Below the pieces are notes generated by a model. That model was not told where the DNA came from, ran no database searches, and saw only the letters and a program-made list of their open reading frames with translations. The position numbers and the translations under genes were made by a program. A DNA stretch of 64,000 nucleotides, from NCBI GenBank assembly GCA_015832175.1, contig WJXW01000007.1, positions 1,116,001 to 1,180,000 of the forward strand, written 5' to 3'. Of the stretch, positions 25,298-37,087 are shown piece by piece; position 1 is the stretch's first letter, and every line of letters begins with the position of its first letter. The DNA comes from Paraphaeosphaeria minitans (taxonomy: Eukaryota > Ascomycota > Dothideomycetes > Pleosporales > Didymosphaeriaceae).

Positions 25298-25367
25298 TGT
25301 TATAGGCTAGCCTTAGAGAATAAACAGAACTGTAAGTGCTAAATATAAAAGATAAATTCTAGGTATT
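25298..25367 (-). repeat. 5' LTR of Gypsy-2, left part
   Basis: These 70 bp match the first 70 bp of 18353-18544. The part ends in GTATT (25363-25367), the target duplicated by Gypsy-1 copy D. It contains 25353-25364, the partner of the self-priming site at 25285-25296. Confidence 0.92.
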
Positions 25368-25823
25368 TGTTAGGATCTGGCTACGCGCGAGCAGCGGGGC
25401 GTAAGCTTATTAGACTACCAGTCCACTAGAGTTAGCTAACTAAGTAGTTAGATAATAAGTCACAGGTCCTAAGAGTCCTAAGGACTGTACGGGCCTTGCC
25501 TATATAGGAACTCTAGGACGCGTGGGACTCGCCCACACAGGACTCTAGGATATATGGGACTCTAGGACATATAGGACTCTAGGACATATAGGATTCTAGG
25601 AAGTGTGGGACTACTTAGTATATAGGAACGCGAGAATAAGCTTCTTATACTTATATTTAATCTATTTATTAATTTATTGTTTAGATTCTAGTAGACTAAA
25701 TTATTAACTTATTACACTTTATAAGATACTATTATATTAACAAGACTTTCTACCTTCTGTAAGTACTTCTACCTAAGAACTAACCTTAACCCTTTAGAAC
25801 TAGCTACCCTCTTAGATTTAATA
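25368..25823 (+). repeat. 5' LTR of Gypsy-1 copy D
   Basis: It is 456 bp, starting TGTTAGGATC and ending ATA (ACA in the partner). Its U3 half holds about six short direct repeats of a GGACTCTAGGA-type unit (about 25500-25610). A TATATAGGAACG promoter-like motif lies at about 25617. Confidence 0.93.
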
Positions 25824-25859
25824 TCTTAAACACCCTTAATATAAGTACTTTACAAACTC

Positions 25860-27700
25860 CTACCTCTTCTATAGCTTTAGGTGCTACTAAGATTACTCCT
25901 ATAAAGAATAGTAGTAAGGCATACAAACCTAATCTCTACTTTAGTAAATAATCTTAAACTAACGTCTAGATTCTCTAGTTAGACCTCTACTTCTTTAACT
26001 TAGATAAACCCTTTAAAAATAAAAAGAAGGTTATCTTCGCAGCAATATATATGCGAGGAGATATAGGATTATAGATCTATCCCTACCTTAAAAAATACCT
26101 AAGAATAGACTATAATAATAATAATAACAATTACGTAAATAAGCACGCTAATGTAGTTAACATTATTAAGGATTATAATAACTTTAAGAAATGCCTTAAA
26201 CAACTCTTTAGGATTGCTAATAAGAACTCTATTGCAAAGGCAAAGATTTAGACTATAACTTAAAAATAATTAGTAACTAAGTACATAGCTAAGTTTCGCA
26301 GATACACTATGTAGCTTAACTAGGACAATAAATCTCTCTAGGACATATATAAATAAGGACTTAAATAGAAACTACGTAAAGAACTCTTGCGTAGTAGTGC
26401 ACAAATTACTAACCTTAAGGAACTATATAAAAAAACTATTAGAATTAATAGAGAATAGTTTTTATTACAATAAGAGCTCTACTAAAACCCTAGGGTAATA
26501 AGCTTTAGATAACTAGTAAAAGTGGTTTATAAGAACCCTATTAGAATTATCTAAAAGCAACAGCTAAGGAACTACTAGAGATACAAACTAATAGAAGATG
26601 TCTAGTTTCACTACATAGGCAAAGAAAAAGAAGGAAGGATAGGCCTTAAGCAGCCTAATAAACGCGTCTCTAATAGAAGTTAATAACTAATAACTAAGAC
26701 CTATAAATACTTTATATATAGCAAACTAGGCTATATAGCCAGGAACTGCAGATTAAAGAACAAAGTCTATTAAACTAAGTTAAATGTACTAACTATTAAG
26801 GACTAAGAACCTAATAAGGAATAGAAAGTTATTATAACGCTATTTAGTCACTAACGTGTTACGCTAGAGTGAAGTAAGTAATTAGATTTACCTAACTTAT
26901 AACTATACAAGAATCTAGAAGACGACTCTAATATATACTACAACGTAGAAAACGTAGAAGAGATATTAAAATCTCCTACTCCTCACCTATAAAGTAGGCA
27001 GGAAGAAAACAACCCTATGTTACCTAAGTATAAACTAAATGTTTAGAACTATATAGAACCCTACTAGGCACTAAAAGGAATACAACCCTATAAAAATAAG
27101 AAGTTAGACTACGTACTAAAGTACTACCTAGACCACTAAAATCCTATACACTAATTCTATATATGGACGCATTGCGAAGAACTAATATATACATAATATA
27201 AGGCAGAGAAAGAGGAGAATAAGAAATAACCTAGAAGGAGACTACACTATAGATAGATGTAGACAGACTACCCTATCGCAGCTTACAATAAACACCTCTA
27301 GGATAAATAATAAGTAAAATACTTCCCTTACCTTACGCTAAAGGGTAATAAATACTATAATATACTTATTAACAGAGACTATATATAACTATACTAGTAC
27401 ACGTGTTTAAACTAAGACTACAAATACTACTATATAGCCAAACACTTAGACAGCTTTGTAAACTACCTTATATAAGAAGTAATAATAGAGCTACTAATTT
27501 AACTATTATATAGAAATAGTAAAGACTACAGGAGGAAAAACAGAAGAATATTCTTATAAAAAGAAGAAAAAGACAATCTATATAAGCCACGTACTTAAGA
27601 ATAACAATAGAAGCAGATGCTTAGAAACGTATACTAGGCACTAGAACTTAACTATAACCTACACAAACAGATGTCTTTTTTAGGCCTAAACTTAGATAAG
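25860..27700 (+). pseudogene. Gypsy-1 copy D gag remnant
   Basis: The gag frame reads a Lys-rich stretch and AIYMRGDIG near 26040-26070, an Asn-repeat (about 26110-26135), and a CCHC zinc knuckle at 26699-26757 (KYFIYSKLGYIARNCRLK, first two Cys and the His changed to Tyr). The later part (to about 27650) encodes Glu/Tyr-rich sequence before protease. In-frame TAG/TAA are numerous. Confidence 0.85.
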
Positions 27701-30700
27701 AAAACGCCTTTATTAAATTAAATGCTATAGTAAGTATAGTATTAGTTAAGCTACTAGTATAGCTTAAAGGAATACAGGCTTAAGCTCTTATAGACTTAGG
27801 AGTAGGAAGGAATTTTATATCTTATTAGATAGCAAAATAAGCAGGACTTATAATATTAGAGAAAGAAGTACCCTATATTATCTATATTACAAATAGATCC
27901 CTAATGCCTAAGAAACCTTAAATATACTAGGAGGTTACTACCACAATAATAGTCTAAGGATATAGAGAGGAACTTACCTTAGATATCTTACTAGGATCTA
28001 AGTATAAGTTAGTTTTAGAATTACCTTAGTTAACAATATACAACCTACAGATTAACTAGGGTATAAAGAAAATATTATTTAAACGCTACAATTATGTATT
28101 ATAAGTAAAGCCTATGTATTAACTAAAAATAATAGTAGATAAGGGAGTTATTAATAACATAATACTGCGATAAATAGTTAAAAAACAGAAGTACACCTTA
28201 GCAGACGCTAGTAGGAACCACTAGGTTAAGAAGTGTAAGAAGGAGGATAATAGTACACCCCTTACCTTACTAAAAGAGTATAGGAAATAGACACACATAT
28301 TTATAGAAAAGGAAGGAAAAGTAAACCTACCTAAATATTAACTCTAGGATCTTATAATAGACCTAGAAGAAGGGAAAACGCCACCCCTTAGACTACTATA
28401 TAGTAAGATAGGAGAAGAACTCCTTAAAGAACGTAATTTTATTAAGACAAACCTTAAGAAAGGATATATACAACTATTAAAGTTACTAGTAGTAAGCCCT
28501 TTTATGTTTATTAAGAAAAAGGATAGATTAGACAGACTATGCGTTAACTACTAATAACTTAATAATATAATAATAAAGAATTAATATCTACTACTAAATA
28601 TTATAGAGTTACGAGATTAACTATCTTAAGCCAAGATATTCATAATAATAGATCTAAGAGACGGTTACTACCTTATATAAATTAAGAAAGGTAAAGAATA
28701 GAAAACAGCGTTTTAATCACGCTACAGACTATTTAAATATAAGATTATACCTTTTAGACTTACAAATGCACTAGCAGGTTTTATAGCGCTTATTAACAAC
28801 GTACTCTATAAACATTTAGACATATTTGTTATCGCGTATATAGACAATATCCTTGTCTTTTCTAAAAACGAATTGGACCACACTAAGTATATATAGATAG
28901 TACTAGAAGCACTAGACGAAGTATGCCTTTGTATTAAACTTAAGAAATATAAGTTTAACGTTAAATAACTCAAATTCCTAGGACACATTATTACTATAGA
29001 AGGAATTGAGATAGCACTAAGTAAAGTTAAATACATTAAGAACTAGCTAATACTAAAAATAGCCAAGAATATCTAAGAATTCTTAGAATTCTGTGGATTT
29101 AATTAACAATTTATCCAAGATTACGCAAAGGTTATAATACCCTTAATAAATCTTATAAAGAAGGACGTACCCTTTAAATAGACAAATAAGTGTAGAATGT
29201 TATTCTAACTCCTTAAGACAGTATATATTATAGAACCTATCCTTATTTATTTTAGAAGTGATAAACCACTGCGCTTTAAAATAGACGCTAGCGATCTTAC
29301 GCTAGGCGCCTACGCTAAATAAGAATATAATAGTAAATAGTACCTAATTACCTATTACTTATGTAAATTTAATAACGCTAAAACACAATACAACGTACAT
29401 AATAAAGAACTCTACGCTATTGTTAAAGCCTTAAAGTATTAGAGGATTTACGCGCTTAGTTACTTAACACTAGAAATCTATATAGATTATAAGAACCTTC
29501 TAAGGTTCACAATAATAAAAGAACTTACGCTATAATAACAAAGATAGTTGTAAACTACAGAGTAGTATAAGTTTAAAATTATTTATATAGCTAGGAAAGA
29601 AAATAGCAGAGCAGACGCTCTTAGCTAATAAAGTAATCTAGTAAAAGAAAAAGCAAAAACCTTCTCTGTAATCCTTCGCAAAGCTAAAGATAGATCTCTA
29701 GAACTAATAGTAGAACTAAATTAACTTTTAGTAATTAACTAAGAAGTTCTAGAACATCTATAGACTAAGATTATCTAATAATACTACAATAACCTTATGT
29801 ACAGACACCTAGGCATCACGAAAATAATAGAACTTATCTAAAGGAATTACACCTTTAAAAGAATTAAGGAAGCTGTAATAACTTATATCTATAAATATGT
29901 AGAATGCTAGAGAAACAAACATAGTACACATTTTAAATATAGAGAGATGTAAGCAATTAGAATACTAACAGCACTATAGGAAGATATTACTATAGATTTT
30001 GTTATAGGAATTCTAAACTCTAAGAATCTAACAATAGAAATTAAATTCGACAGTATACTAGTAGTAGTCTACTAACTAACTAAGTATATTAAGCTCATTC
30101 TATATCTTAAAAGAATAATAGCAAAGGAACTCGCTTTTCTTATCCTAGACTAACTAATTAGATACTACAGAATTCCAAAAACAATTATTAGCGATAGAGA
30201 CAAGCTCTTTATGTTAAATTATTAGAGAACGCTTATAGCACTGCTTAGAACAAAATAAAAGCTATTAATAGCTTACTATCTATAAATAGATAGATAGACA
30301 GAACGTACGAACTAAACTATAGAAACGTACCTACGCATCTACTGTAACAGTTAGAAGAATAACTAGGTTTTATTACTACCTATAGTATAGTTGGCCTATA
30401 ATAATAAAGTATTAGTAGTATTAGAATATACACTGTTCTATGTAAACTACAGAAGACACCTACATCTTTTTAACTAATAATTTCCTACAACAATTAAAGC
30501 AAAAGAAGCTATAGATATAGTAGAAAATATAAAGAAAATACACTAATAACTCTAAGAAAATCTTAAGAAAGCTTAGTAGCAATTAATTTCTTACTAAAAT
30601 TAAAAACGAAAAATAGCACCTTAGCTAAAGAAGGGGGATAAAGCATATTTGCTTACAAAGAACCTTTAAACTTAGAAGAAAAAACATAAGAAACTAGATT

Positions 30701-31010
30701 ATATTAAGATTAGACTATTTTATATTTCTAAGTAAATATTACTAGTAAACTATAAGTTAGAACTACTGCTAGATGCAAAGATACACCTAGTATTCTACGT
30801 ATTACTACTAGAACTAGCAGACCCTAATACACTAGTTAAAACTACCTTCTACTACCAAACTAAGGAAGAAAATAAATTTAAAGTAGAATAAATCCTATAA
30901 GTACGCAACACGTACACAGACACTAAAGAATACCTTATTAAATAGAAAGGGTATTTATCTAGTAAAAACACATAGGAACCTAAGGAAAACCTATCTAACT
31001 ATTAATAATA
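27700..31010 (+). pseudogene. Gypsy-1 copy D pol remnant with chromodomain
   Basis: Protease LIDLGVGRNFIS lies at 27787-27825 (normally D-S/T-G; here Ser replaced by Leu). RT spans about 28330-29000, with AYIDNILVFSKNELDHTKY at about 28832-28890. RNase H (LRFKIDASDLTLGAYAK and NNAKTQYNVHNKELYAIVKA) lies at 29270-29435. The integrase zinc finger is at about 29800-29930 and the DDE core at about 29990-30340 (ISDRDKLF, TERTN). A chromodomain with EYLIK.KGYLSSKNT.EPKENLS lies at 30868-31005. Many TAG/TAA stops make it inactive. The short minus-strand frame at 28806-29036 is a shadow of RT. Confidence 0.88.
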
Positions 31011-31071
31011 GATAAACGACTTCTATAATTAGACGCCAGAAATTATAAAGAGATAACTAGAACGTACTTAG

Positions 31072-31610
31072 GAATTACTACTAGTATAAGGGCTAGCCTA
31101 TAAAATAGACTAGTTAATTACCTTAGCGCCTAATAGCGTGTTAGGATTTATTAACACAGTAGCCTACGCTAACTCCTCCTACGCCTTAAGCACTTCTAAC
31201 TTATCTATAGTATTTATACTATAATTAAATAATTCTTATTTCTTCTAATATAATTTCTTTTACTAATTGTGTAGACGCGCTATCTTCTCTTACGCCTAAT
31301 AGGCGCGAAGGAGAGCTACTTTAGCTAGCTCTTCCTTAATATAGAGCTTTACCTCCTCTTTAGCCTCTAACTTCTTTAACCTCTCTATTTTAGTATCTAT
31401 TTTTAAATAATCTAGTAAAGGGATCTTTTTAAGCTTACACTTCTAGTTTTTCTACTTAATATAGTTAGTACACTAAAAGTGTAAAGAAAAAAAACAATAA
31501 GTATATTTCTTTTTAGTATAGTATAAATAGGTAACTATTATAAAAACGTAGTCTTTCTTAAGACAATTAGCTTAACTGTAGCAATATTAAACAGAATAAG
31601 ATAATAACTT
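31072..31610 (-). pseudogene. Antisense ORF of Gypsy-1 copy D
   Basis: Read on the minus strand, the frame has a Cys region (F.CTNYIK.KN.KCKLKK) at about 31430-31490, then a long Lys/Glu/Leu coiled-coil-like part (IERLKKLEAKEEVKLYIKEE) and a tail with LHN..KKLY and INTIDKLEVLKA. It continues to a TAA near 31072. Stops within it fit Gln codons. It has the same position and layout as the antisense frames of copies A, B, C and E, but the sequence is a distinct version. Confidence 0.6.
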
Positions 31611-31658
31611 TATAAGTAGTTAACTTATAAAGATATTAAGCTTAGAGGGGGAAGATAA

Positions 31659-32114
31659 TATTAGGATTTAGCTACGCGTAAGTAGTAGGGCGTAAGCTTA
31701 TTAGACTACTAGTCTGCTAGAGTTAACTAACTAAGTAGTTAGATAATAAGTTATAGGTTCTAAGGATCCTAAGGACTACATAGGCCTTACCTATACAGGA
31801 ACTCTAGGACGCGTAGGACTCGCCCGCACAGGACTCTAGGACATATAGGACTCTAGGACATATAGGACTCTAGAACATATAGGATTCTAGAAAGTGTAGG
31901 ACTACTTAGTATATAGGAACGCAAGAATAAGCTTCTCATACTTGTGTTTAATCTATTTATTAATCTATTGTTTAGATTCTAGCAGACTAAATTATTAACT
32001 TGTTACACTTTATAAGATACTATTATATTAACAAGACCTTCTACCTTCTATAAGTACTCCTGCCTAAGAACTAACCTTAACCCTTTAGGACTAACTACCC
32101 TCTTGGATTTAACA
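31659..32114 (+). repeat. 3' LTR of Gypsy-1 copy D
   Basis: It is 456 bp, the same length as the 5' LTR. It begins TATTAGG where the 5' copy has TGTTAGG, and ends AACA. It differs from the 5' LTR mostly by transitions, as RIP predicts. Confidence 0.93.
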
Positions 32115-32119
32115 GTATT

Positions 32120-32241
32120 AAGTCTCTATAGGGGGGTGTGCCGCTTATAAGAAGAGTTTTCCTTAGTAGGTCCACTTCTTTAGGGCAGTTCCTTTCCTTA
32201 AGATTCTTCCAAAGGCTAGGGCTATGCCCCAGCCCATTACA
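32120..32241 (-). repeat. 5' LTR of Gypsy-2, right part
   Basis: These 122 bp match the last 122 bp of 18353-18544 and are followed by the TSD CTTTT. Together with 25298-25367 they give exactly 192 bp. Confidence 0.92.
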
Positions 32242-32246
32242 CTTTT

Positions 32247-33040
32247 CTTTTACCTAAGTAGTTAAACTAGACATCTTCTATTAGTTTATATCTCTAGTAG
32301 TTCCTTAGTTATTGCTTTTAGACAATTCTAATAGAGTTCTTATAAACTACTTTTACTGGTTGTCTAAAGCTTATTACCTTAGGGTTTTAGTAGAGCTCCT
32401 GTTATAGTAAAAACTATTCTTTATTAATTCTAATAGTTTCTTTATATAGTTCTTTAAGATTAGTAATTTGCACACTACTATATAAGCATTCCTTACGTAG
32501 TTTCTATTTAAGTCCTTATTTATACATGTCCTAGAGAGATTTATTGTCCTAGTTAAGCTGCACAGCGTATCTACAAAACTTAGCTATATACTTAGCTACT
32601 AATTATTTCTAAGTTATAGTCTAAATCTTTGCTTTCGTAATAGAGTCCTTATTAGTAATCCTAAAGTGTTATTTAAGGCATTTCTTAAAGTTATTATAAT
32701 CTTTAATAATATTAACTACATTAGCGTACTTATTTACATAATTATTATTATTGTTATTGTAGTCTATTCCTAGGTACTTTTTAAGGTAAGAATAGATCTA
32801 TAATCCTACGTCTTTTCGCATGTATATTACTATAAAGATAACCTTCTTCTTATCTTTAAAGGGTTTATCTAAGTTAAAGAAGTAGAGGTCTAACTAAAGA
32901 ATCTAGATATTAGTTTAAGATTATTTACTAAAGTAGAGATTAGGTTTATGCGCCTTACTACTATCCTTTATAAGAGTAATTTTAGCAGCACCTAAAGCTA
33001 TAGAAGAGGTAGGAGTTTATAAAGTACTTATATTAAGAGT
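32247..33040 (-). pseudogene. Gypsy-1 copy A gag, N-terminal part
   Basis: This continues the copy A gag after Gypsy-2 in the same frame order and matches 62770-63530 of copy B and, inverted, 25860-26640 of copy D. It encodes the conserved gag stretch with a Lys-rich run followed by an IYMRG-like motif. It has many RIP-type stops. Confidence 0.8.
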
Positions 33041-33048
33041 GTTTAAGA

Positions 33049-33517
33049 TGTTAAATCTAAAAGGGTAGCTAGTCCTAAAGGGTTAAGGTTAGTTCTTAGG
33101 TAGGAGTACTTATAGAAGGTAAAAGGTCTTATTAATACAATAGTATCTTATAAAGTGTAATAAGTTAACAATTTAGTCTACTAGAATTTAAACAATAGAT
33201 TAATAAACAGATTAAATATAAGTATAGAGAGTCTATCCTTGCGTTCCTATATACTAAGCAGAGTCTACTCTGTAGGGAGCGCTCTATAGAGAGTAGTTAT
33301 ATATGTTATGCTCTAGTGCAAAGCAATTAAGCGCTCTATAGGGAGTAGTTATGTGTGTTATACTCTAGCACAGAGCAAATAAGCGCTCTATAGGGAGCAG
33401 TTATATAACTCCTTTATTTAAGGCGTAGCTGGCCTTAAATCCCCGCTTAATCCTTACTACGCGCCCACTAGGTACAAAACCAGCTTTCCGCCATTATGTG
33501 GATTTCAGATCCTAACA
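33049..33517 (-). repeat. 5' LTR of Gypsy-1 copy A
   Basis: It is 469 bp, equal to its partner, and is followed by the AAAAA duplication at 33518-33522. The same CTCTATAGGGAG-like repeats occur at about 33260-33400. Confidence 0.92.
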
Positions 33518-33673
33518 AAAAATAGGTATAAATAGGACCTCTACTACACAGTGACACTGCACCTACTTTATAACCTATTCTAATAGGGGAAGGCTAACTA
33601 TATAGATAAAGAAGGATAGGAAAGGGAAAGTGTATAATAGATATAAGCTATTATATAAAAGAAAAGTTACTAG

Positions 33674-33985
33674 TGTCTATATAGTTTATTGTATAAATAG
33701 CACTAAGTAAAATAGGGGCCTACCTACCTATAGGGACCCGCATAAGGACCCACTACTTAGGTTAGCGCTAAGAGGCAGAGACTTTATAAGGCCCTACCTA
33801 CCTATAAAGACCCACACAAGGACCCACTGCTTAGGTTAGCGCTAAGAGGCAGAGACTTTATAAGGTCCTTAGTGCCCCTTTATATAATAGACTAGACGTA
33901 ATTAATTAAACCTACTTCTTACCCTTTGCACAATAGTATACTATTAACCCTTAAATGCTTAATTATAGATTAAGCCAAACTAACA
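33674..33985 (+). repeat. Copia-1 copy 1 second LTR
   Basis: This 312-bp LTR starts after an AAAAGAAAAG tract that serves as polypurine tract. It is followed by only 23 bp and then another LTR. Confidence 0.92.
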
Positions 33986-34008
33986 CTAATTAAAAGAAAA
34001 GTTGCTAG

Positions 34009-34320
34009 TGTCTGTACAGTTTATCGTACAAATAGCACTAAGTGAAATAGGGGCCTACCTACCTATAGGGACCCGCATAAGGACCCACTACTTAGGTCAG
34101 CGCTAAGAGGCAGAGACTTTATAAGGCCCTACCTACCTATAAAGACCCACACAAGGACCCACTGCTTAGGTTAGCGCTAAGAGGCAGAGACTTTATAAGG
34201 TCCTTAGTGCCCCTTTATATAATAGACTAGACGTAATTAATTAAACCTACTTCTCACCCTTTGCACAATAGTATACTATTAACCCTTAAATACTTAATTA
34301 CAGATTGAGCCAAACCAACA
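34009..34320 (+). repeat. Copia-1 copy 1 third, tandem LTR
   Basis: This 312-bp LTR follows a 23-bp spacer (33986-34008). The spacer joins the first bases of the internal region (CTAATTA) to the last ones (AAAAGAAAAGTTGCTAG). It is an element whose interior was almost completely deleted, leaving LTR-spacer-LTR. On its right lies ATAAT, the target duplication paired with 10764-10768. Confidence 0.9.
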
Positions 34321-34325
34321 ATAAT

Positions 34326-34582
34326 AATAATTACGTAAATAAAAACGCTAATATAGTTAACATTATTAAGGATTATAATAACTTTAAGAAATACCTTAAA
34401 TACCTCTTTAGGATTACTAATAAGGACTCTATTATAAAAGTAAAAATTTAGACTATAACTTAGAAATAATTAATAGCTAAGTATATAGCTAAGTTTCGCA
34501 GACACGCTATGTAACTTAACTAGGACAATAAATTTTTTTAAGATAAATATAAACAAGAACTTAAATAGAAACTACGTAAAGA
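34326..34582 (+). pseudogene. Gypsy-1 copy F gag, first forward piece
   Basis: It matches gag of copy D from about 26130. It ends in AAAGA (34578-34582), the target of copy E, and resumes at 49087 in the same frame order. Confidence 0.88.
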
Positions 34583-34994
34583 TGTTAAATCTAAGAGGAT
34601 AGCTAGTGCTAAACGGTTAAGGTTAGTTCCTAGGCAGGAGTACTTATAGAAGGTGAAAGGTCTTATTAATATATTAGTATCTTAATAAAGTGTAACAAGT
34701 TAACAATTTAGTCTGCTAGAATCCAAACAATGGATTAATAAATAGATTAAACATAAGTATAAAGAGCCTATTCTTGCCTTCCTATATACTTTAAGTAATT
34801 AGTGGACTAATCGCTCCAATTAAACTAATTAAGCACTAATTAGTTGCTTAGTATATTAAGTGCTTAGTCTAATTAGTTGCCTTAGCGCCCTAATTATACT
34901 AATTAGGTTACGTGACTTCTTATACTATACCACTCGAACAACAAATGTAAATATATATAAAGATCCTAGGAGGCCTAGCCTTTGGATCTTAATA
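34583..34994 (-). repeat. 3' LTR of Gypsy-1 copy E
   Basis: It is 412 bp, of the same U3 type as copy B. A GAAGGGAGATAA purine tract on the minus strand adjoins at 34995. The open frame at 34860-35081 runs through this LTR boundary and is not a gene. Confidence 0.92.
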
Positions 34995-35149
34995 TTATCT
35001 CCCTTCTTGCTAGAATTTGTCCTTAAATTATATAACTATGTCTTATGCGTAGTTATAACTAGAGCTCGCCCTATATTATAAGTAGCGTTAGCTCACTTAC
35101 ACTATACCTAAATAACTTTCTAAGTCTAGCACTACTTATTACTATTACT

Positions 35150-35645
35150 TAACTAATTTTATTAACTCTTTTAGCAAAGTTATAGTTAAGAAATGCTTAA
35201 TATGTATAAAATATAACTATGTTTATAAGGTTCACGTTTAGTCTAGAAAATATAGAGAATATGTTTATTAAAGTTAATATTATAATATATGTGTTTTAGA
35301 GTCTAGGTTTAAGCGTTTGTTAGTAGAAAAAGAGAAATTACGTGTATAGATAAAAGAGTTAAAAGAAACGTAGGAGGCTATATTTAAGGCCTATAAAAAG
35401 GCGTTAGAGAAATTATAGGTTACACACATACGCGAAGATTAGTTAGATTAGTAAATAGACTTACGTATACTAAGGATGTAATAGTAGTTAAGGAGAAGAA
35501 TATTATAGATGCTAAATCTTGTAAGGCTATTAATCTAGTAGTTAATAAGACTTCTTTAGGTCCTTTCTTATTCCCTACGACATAGAGCGCTTTTAAGGAT
35601 TTTCTATTAGAATTCTAGGAAAATCTAGTGCCTTTACTATCTTAG
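35150..35645 (+). pseudogene. Antisense ORF of Gypsy-1 copy E
   Basis: It corresponds to the copy B version: SRKYRE, then ESRFKRLLVEKEKL and a charged coil. Near 35460 a small deletion relative to copy B shifts the frame. TAG at 35643-35645 matches the copy B end. It is more decayed than copy B. Confidence 0.5.
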
Positions 35646-35649
35646 GTAT

Positions 35650-36775
35650 AATTGTTCTTATACTATATAGGTTATTAGTGGAATTCTCTAATCTTTTATT
35701 AATAGTTTCCTAAGTAGTTCTCTAGTTCCTAAGTATTTTTACTATATAAGTAATCTTTTTACTTAATAAGGTACACGTTACTATACTAATTATATTCTAG
35801 AATTCTTTTAACCTTAAATTCATTTTCTTCCTTAGTTCTGTGGTAGAAGGCAGTTCTAAATAGTGTATTAGGGTCTACTAGTTCTAGTAGTAATACGTGG
35901 AATACTAGGTGTATCTTTACATCTAGTAGTAGTTCTAACTTATAGTTTACTAGTCATATTTACTTAAAAATATAAAATAGTCTAACCTTAATATAATTTA
36001 GTTTCTTATGTTTTTTCTTCTAAGTTTAAAGGTTCTTTATAAGTAAATATACTTTATCCCCCTTTTTTAGCTAAGGTGCTATTTTTTGTTTTTAGTTCTA
36101 GTATAAAATTAATTACTATTAAGCTTTCTTAAGATTCTCTTAGAGTTATTAGTGTTTTTGTTTTATATTTTCTACTATATCTATGGCTTCTTTTGCTTCA
36201 ATTATTGTAGGAAATTATTAATTAAAGAGATGTAGGTGTCTTTTATAGTTTATATAGAACAGTGTATGTTCTAATACTGCTAATACTTTGTTATTATAGG
36301 CTAACTATGCTATAGGTAGTAATAAAATTTAGTTATTCTTCTAACTATTATAGTAGATGCGTAGGTACGTTTCTATAGTTTAGTTCGTACGTTCTATCTA
36401 TCTGTCTGTTTGTAGATAGTAAGCTGTTAATAGCTTTTGTTTTATTCTAAGTAGGGCTATAAGCGTTATCTAGTAATTTAATATAAAGAGCTTGTCTCTA
36501 TTACTAATAATTATTTTTAGAATTCTATAGTGTCTAATTAGTTAGTTTAGAATAAGAAAAGCGAGTTCCTTTACTATTATTCTTTTAAGACACAGAATAA
36601 GCTTAATATATTTAGTTAGTTAGTAGACCATTACTAGTATACTGTTGTATTTAATTTCTATTATTAGATTCTTAGAGTTTAAAATTCCTATAATAAAATC
36701 TATAGCGATGTCTTCCTATAGTGCTATTAGTATTCTAATTACTTACATCTCTCTATATTTAAGATATATACTATG
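35650..36775 (-). pseudogene. Gypsy-1 copy E pol C-terminus (integrase core, chromodomain)
   Basis: The chromodomain lies at about 35705-35775 and the integrase core at about 36340-36730 on the minus strand. The piece stops at 36775, where Copia-1 copy 2 begins. The neighbouring integrase zinc finger, RNase H and RT are missing. Confidence 0.8.
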
Positions 36776-37087
36776 TGTCTATATAGTTTATTATATAAAC
36801 AGCACTAAGTAAAATAGGGGCCTACCTACCTATGGGGAACCGCACAAGGACCCACTACTTAGGTTAGCGCTAAGAGGCAGAGACTTTATAAGGCCCTACC
36901 TACCTATAAGAACCCGCATAAGAACCCACTACTTAGGTTAGCGCCAAGAGGCAGAGACTTTATAAGGTCCTTAGTGCCCTTTTATATAATAGACTAGACG
37001 TAATTAATTAAACCTACTTTTTATCCTTTATATAATAGTATACTATTAACCCTTAAATGCTTAATTACAGATTAAGCTAAACCTACA

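Larger units (their letters stand above)
25368..32114 (+). mobile_element. Gypsy-1 copy D, innermost insertion
   Basis: Both LTRs are 456 bp (25368-25823, 31659-32114), with a perfect TSD GTATT (25363-25367, 32115-32119) located in the 5' LTR of Gypsy-2. The element is 6747 bp with no further insertion, so it is a good reference for family structure: gag, protease, RT, RNase H, integrase, chromodomain, antisense ORF, polypurine tract (31644-31658, AGAGGGGGAAGATAA). It has its own U3 type. Confidence 0.95.
18353..32241 (-). mobile_element. Gypsy-2 LTR retrotransposon
   Basis: The left LTR is 18353-18544 (192 bp). The right LTR is split by Gypsy-1 copy D into 25298-25367 and 32120-32241, which also sum to 192 bp. 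The TSD CTTTT is perfect (18348-18352, 32242-32246) and lies within the copy A gag. The element proper is about 7.1 kb. Its RT differs from Gypsy-1 (PTIF.RYINSAL..., YLDNVLIY) and belongs to the chromovirus type with an integrase-linked chromodomain. A 12-nt self-priming signal adjoins the 5' LTR. Confidence 0.93.
12886..33517 (-). mobile_element. Gypsy-1 copy A
   Basis: Both LTRs are 469 bp (12886-13354, 33049-33517), with a perfect TSD AAAAA (12881-12885, 33518-33522). Without the nested Gypsy-2 the element is 12886-18352 plus 32247-33517, about 6.7 kb, and its gag sequence reads across the gap in register. Its U3 half and antisense ORF differ from copies B/E, C/F and D, while gag-pol is clearly the same family. 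Confidence 0.93.
11164..34320 (+). mobile_element. Copia-1 copy 1 with an extra tandem LTR
   Basis: LTRs lie at 11164-11475, 33674-33985 and 34009-34320, each 312 bp. The internal region is 11476-12880 plus 33518-33673, split by Gypsy-1 copy A. Against copies 2 and 4 it lacks about 830 bp near 12550, including the zinc-knuckle-like part of gag. The left flank AGTAT and right flank ATAAT differ because of the inversion described for 10452-11163. Confidence 0.88.

Noticed and set aside
34860..35081. Open frame of 73 codons on the plus strand
   Set aside because: It crosses the boundary between the copy E 3' LTR and its polypurine tract; no protein-like pattern.
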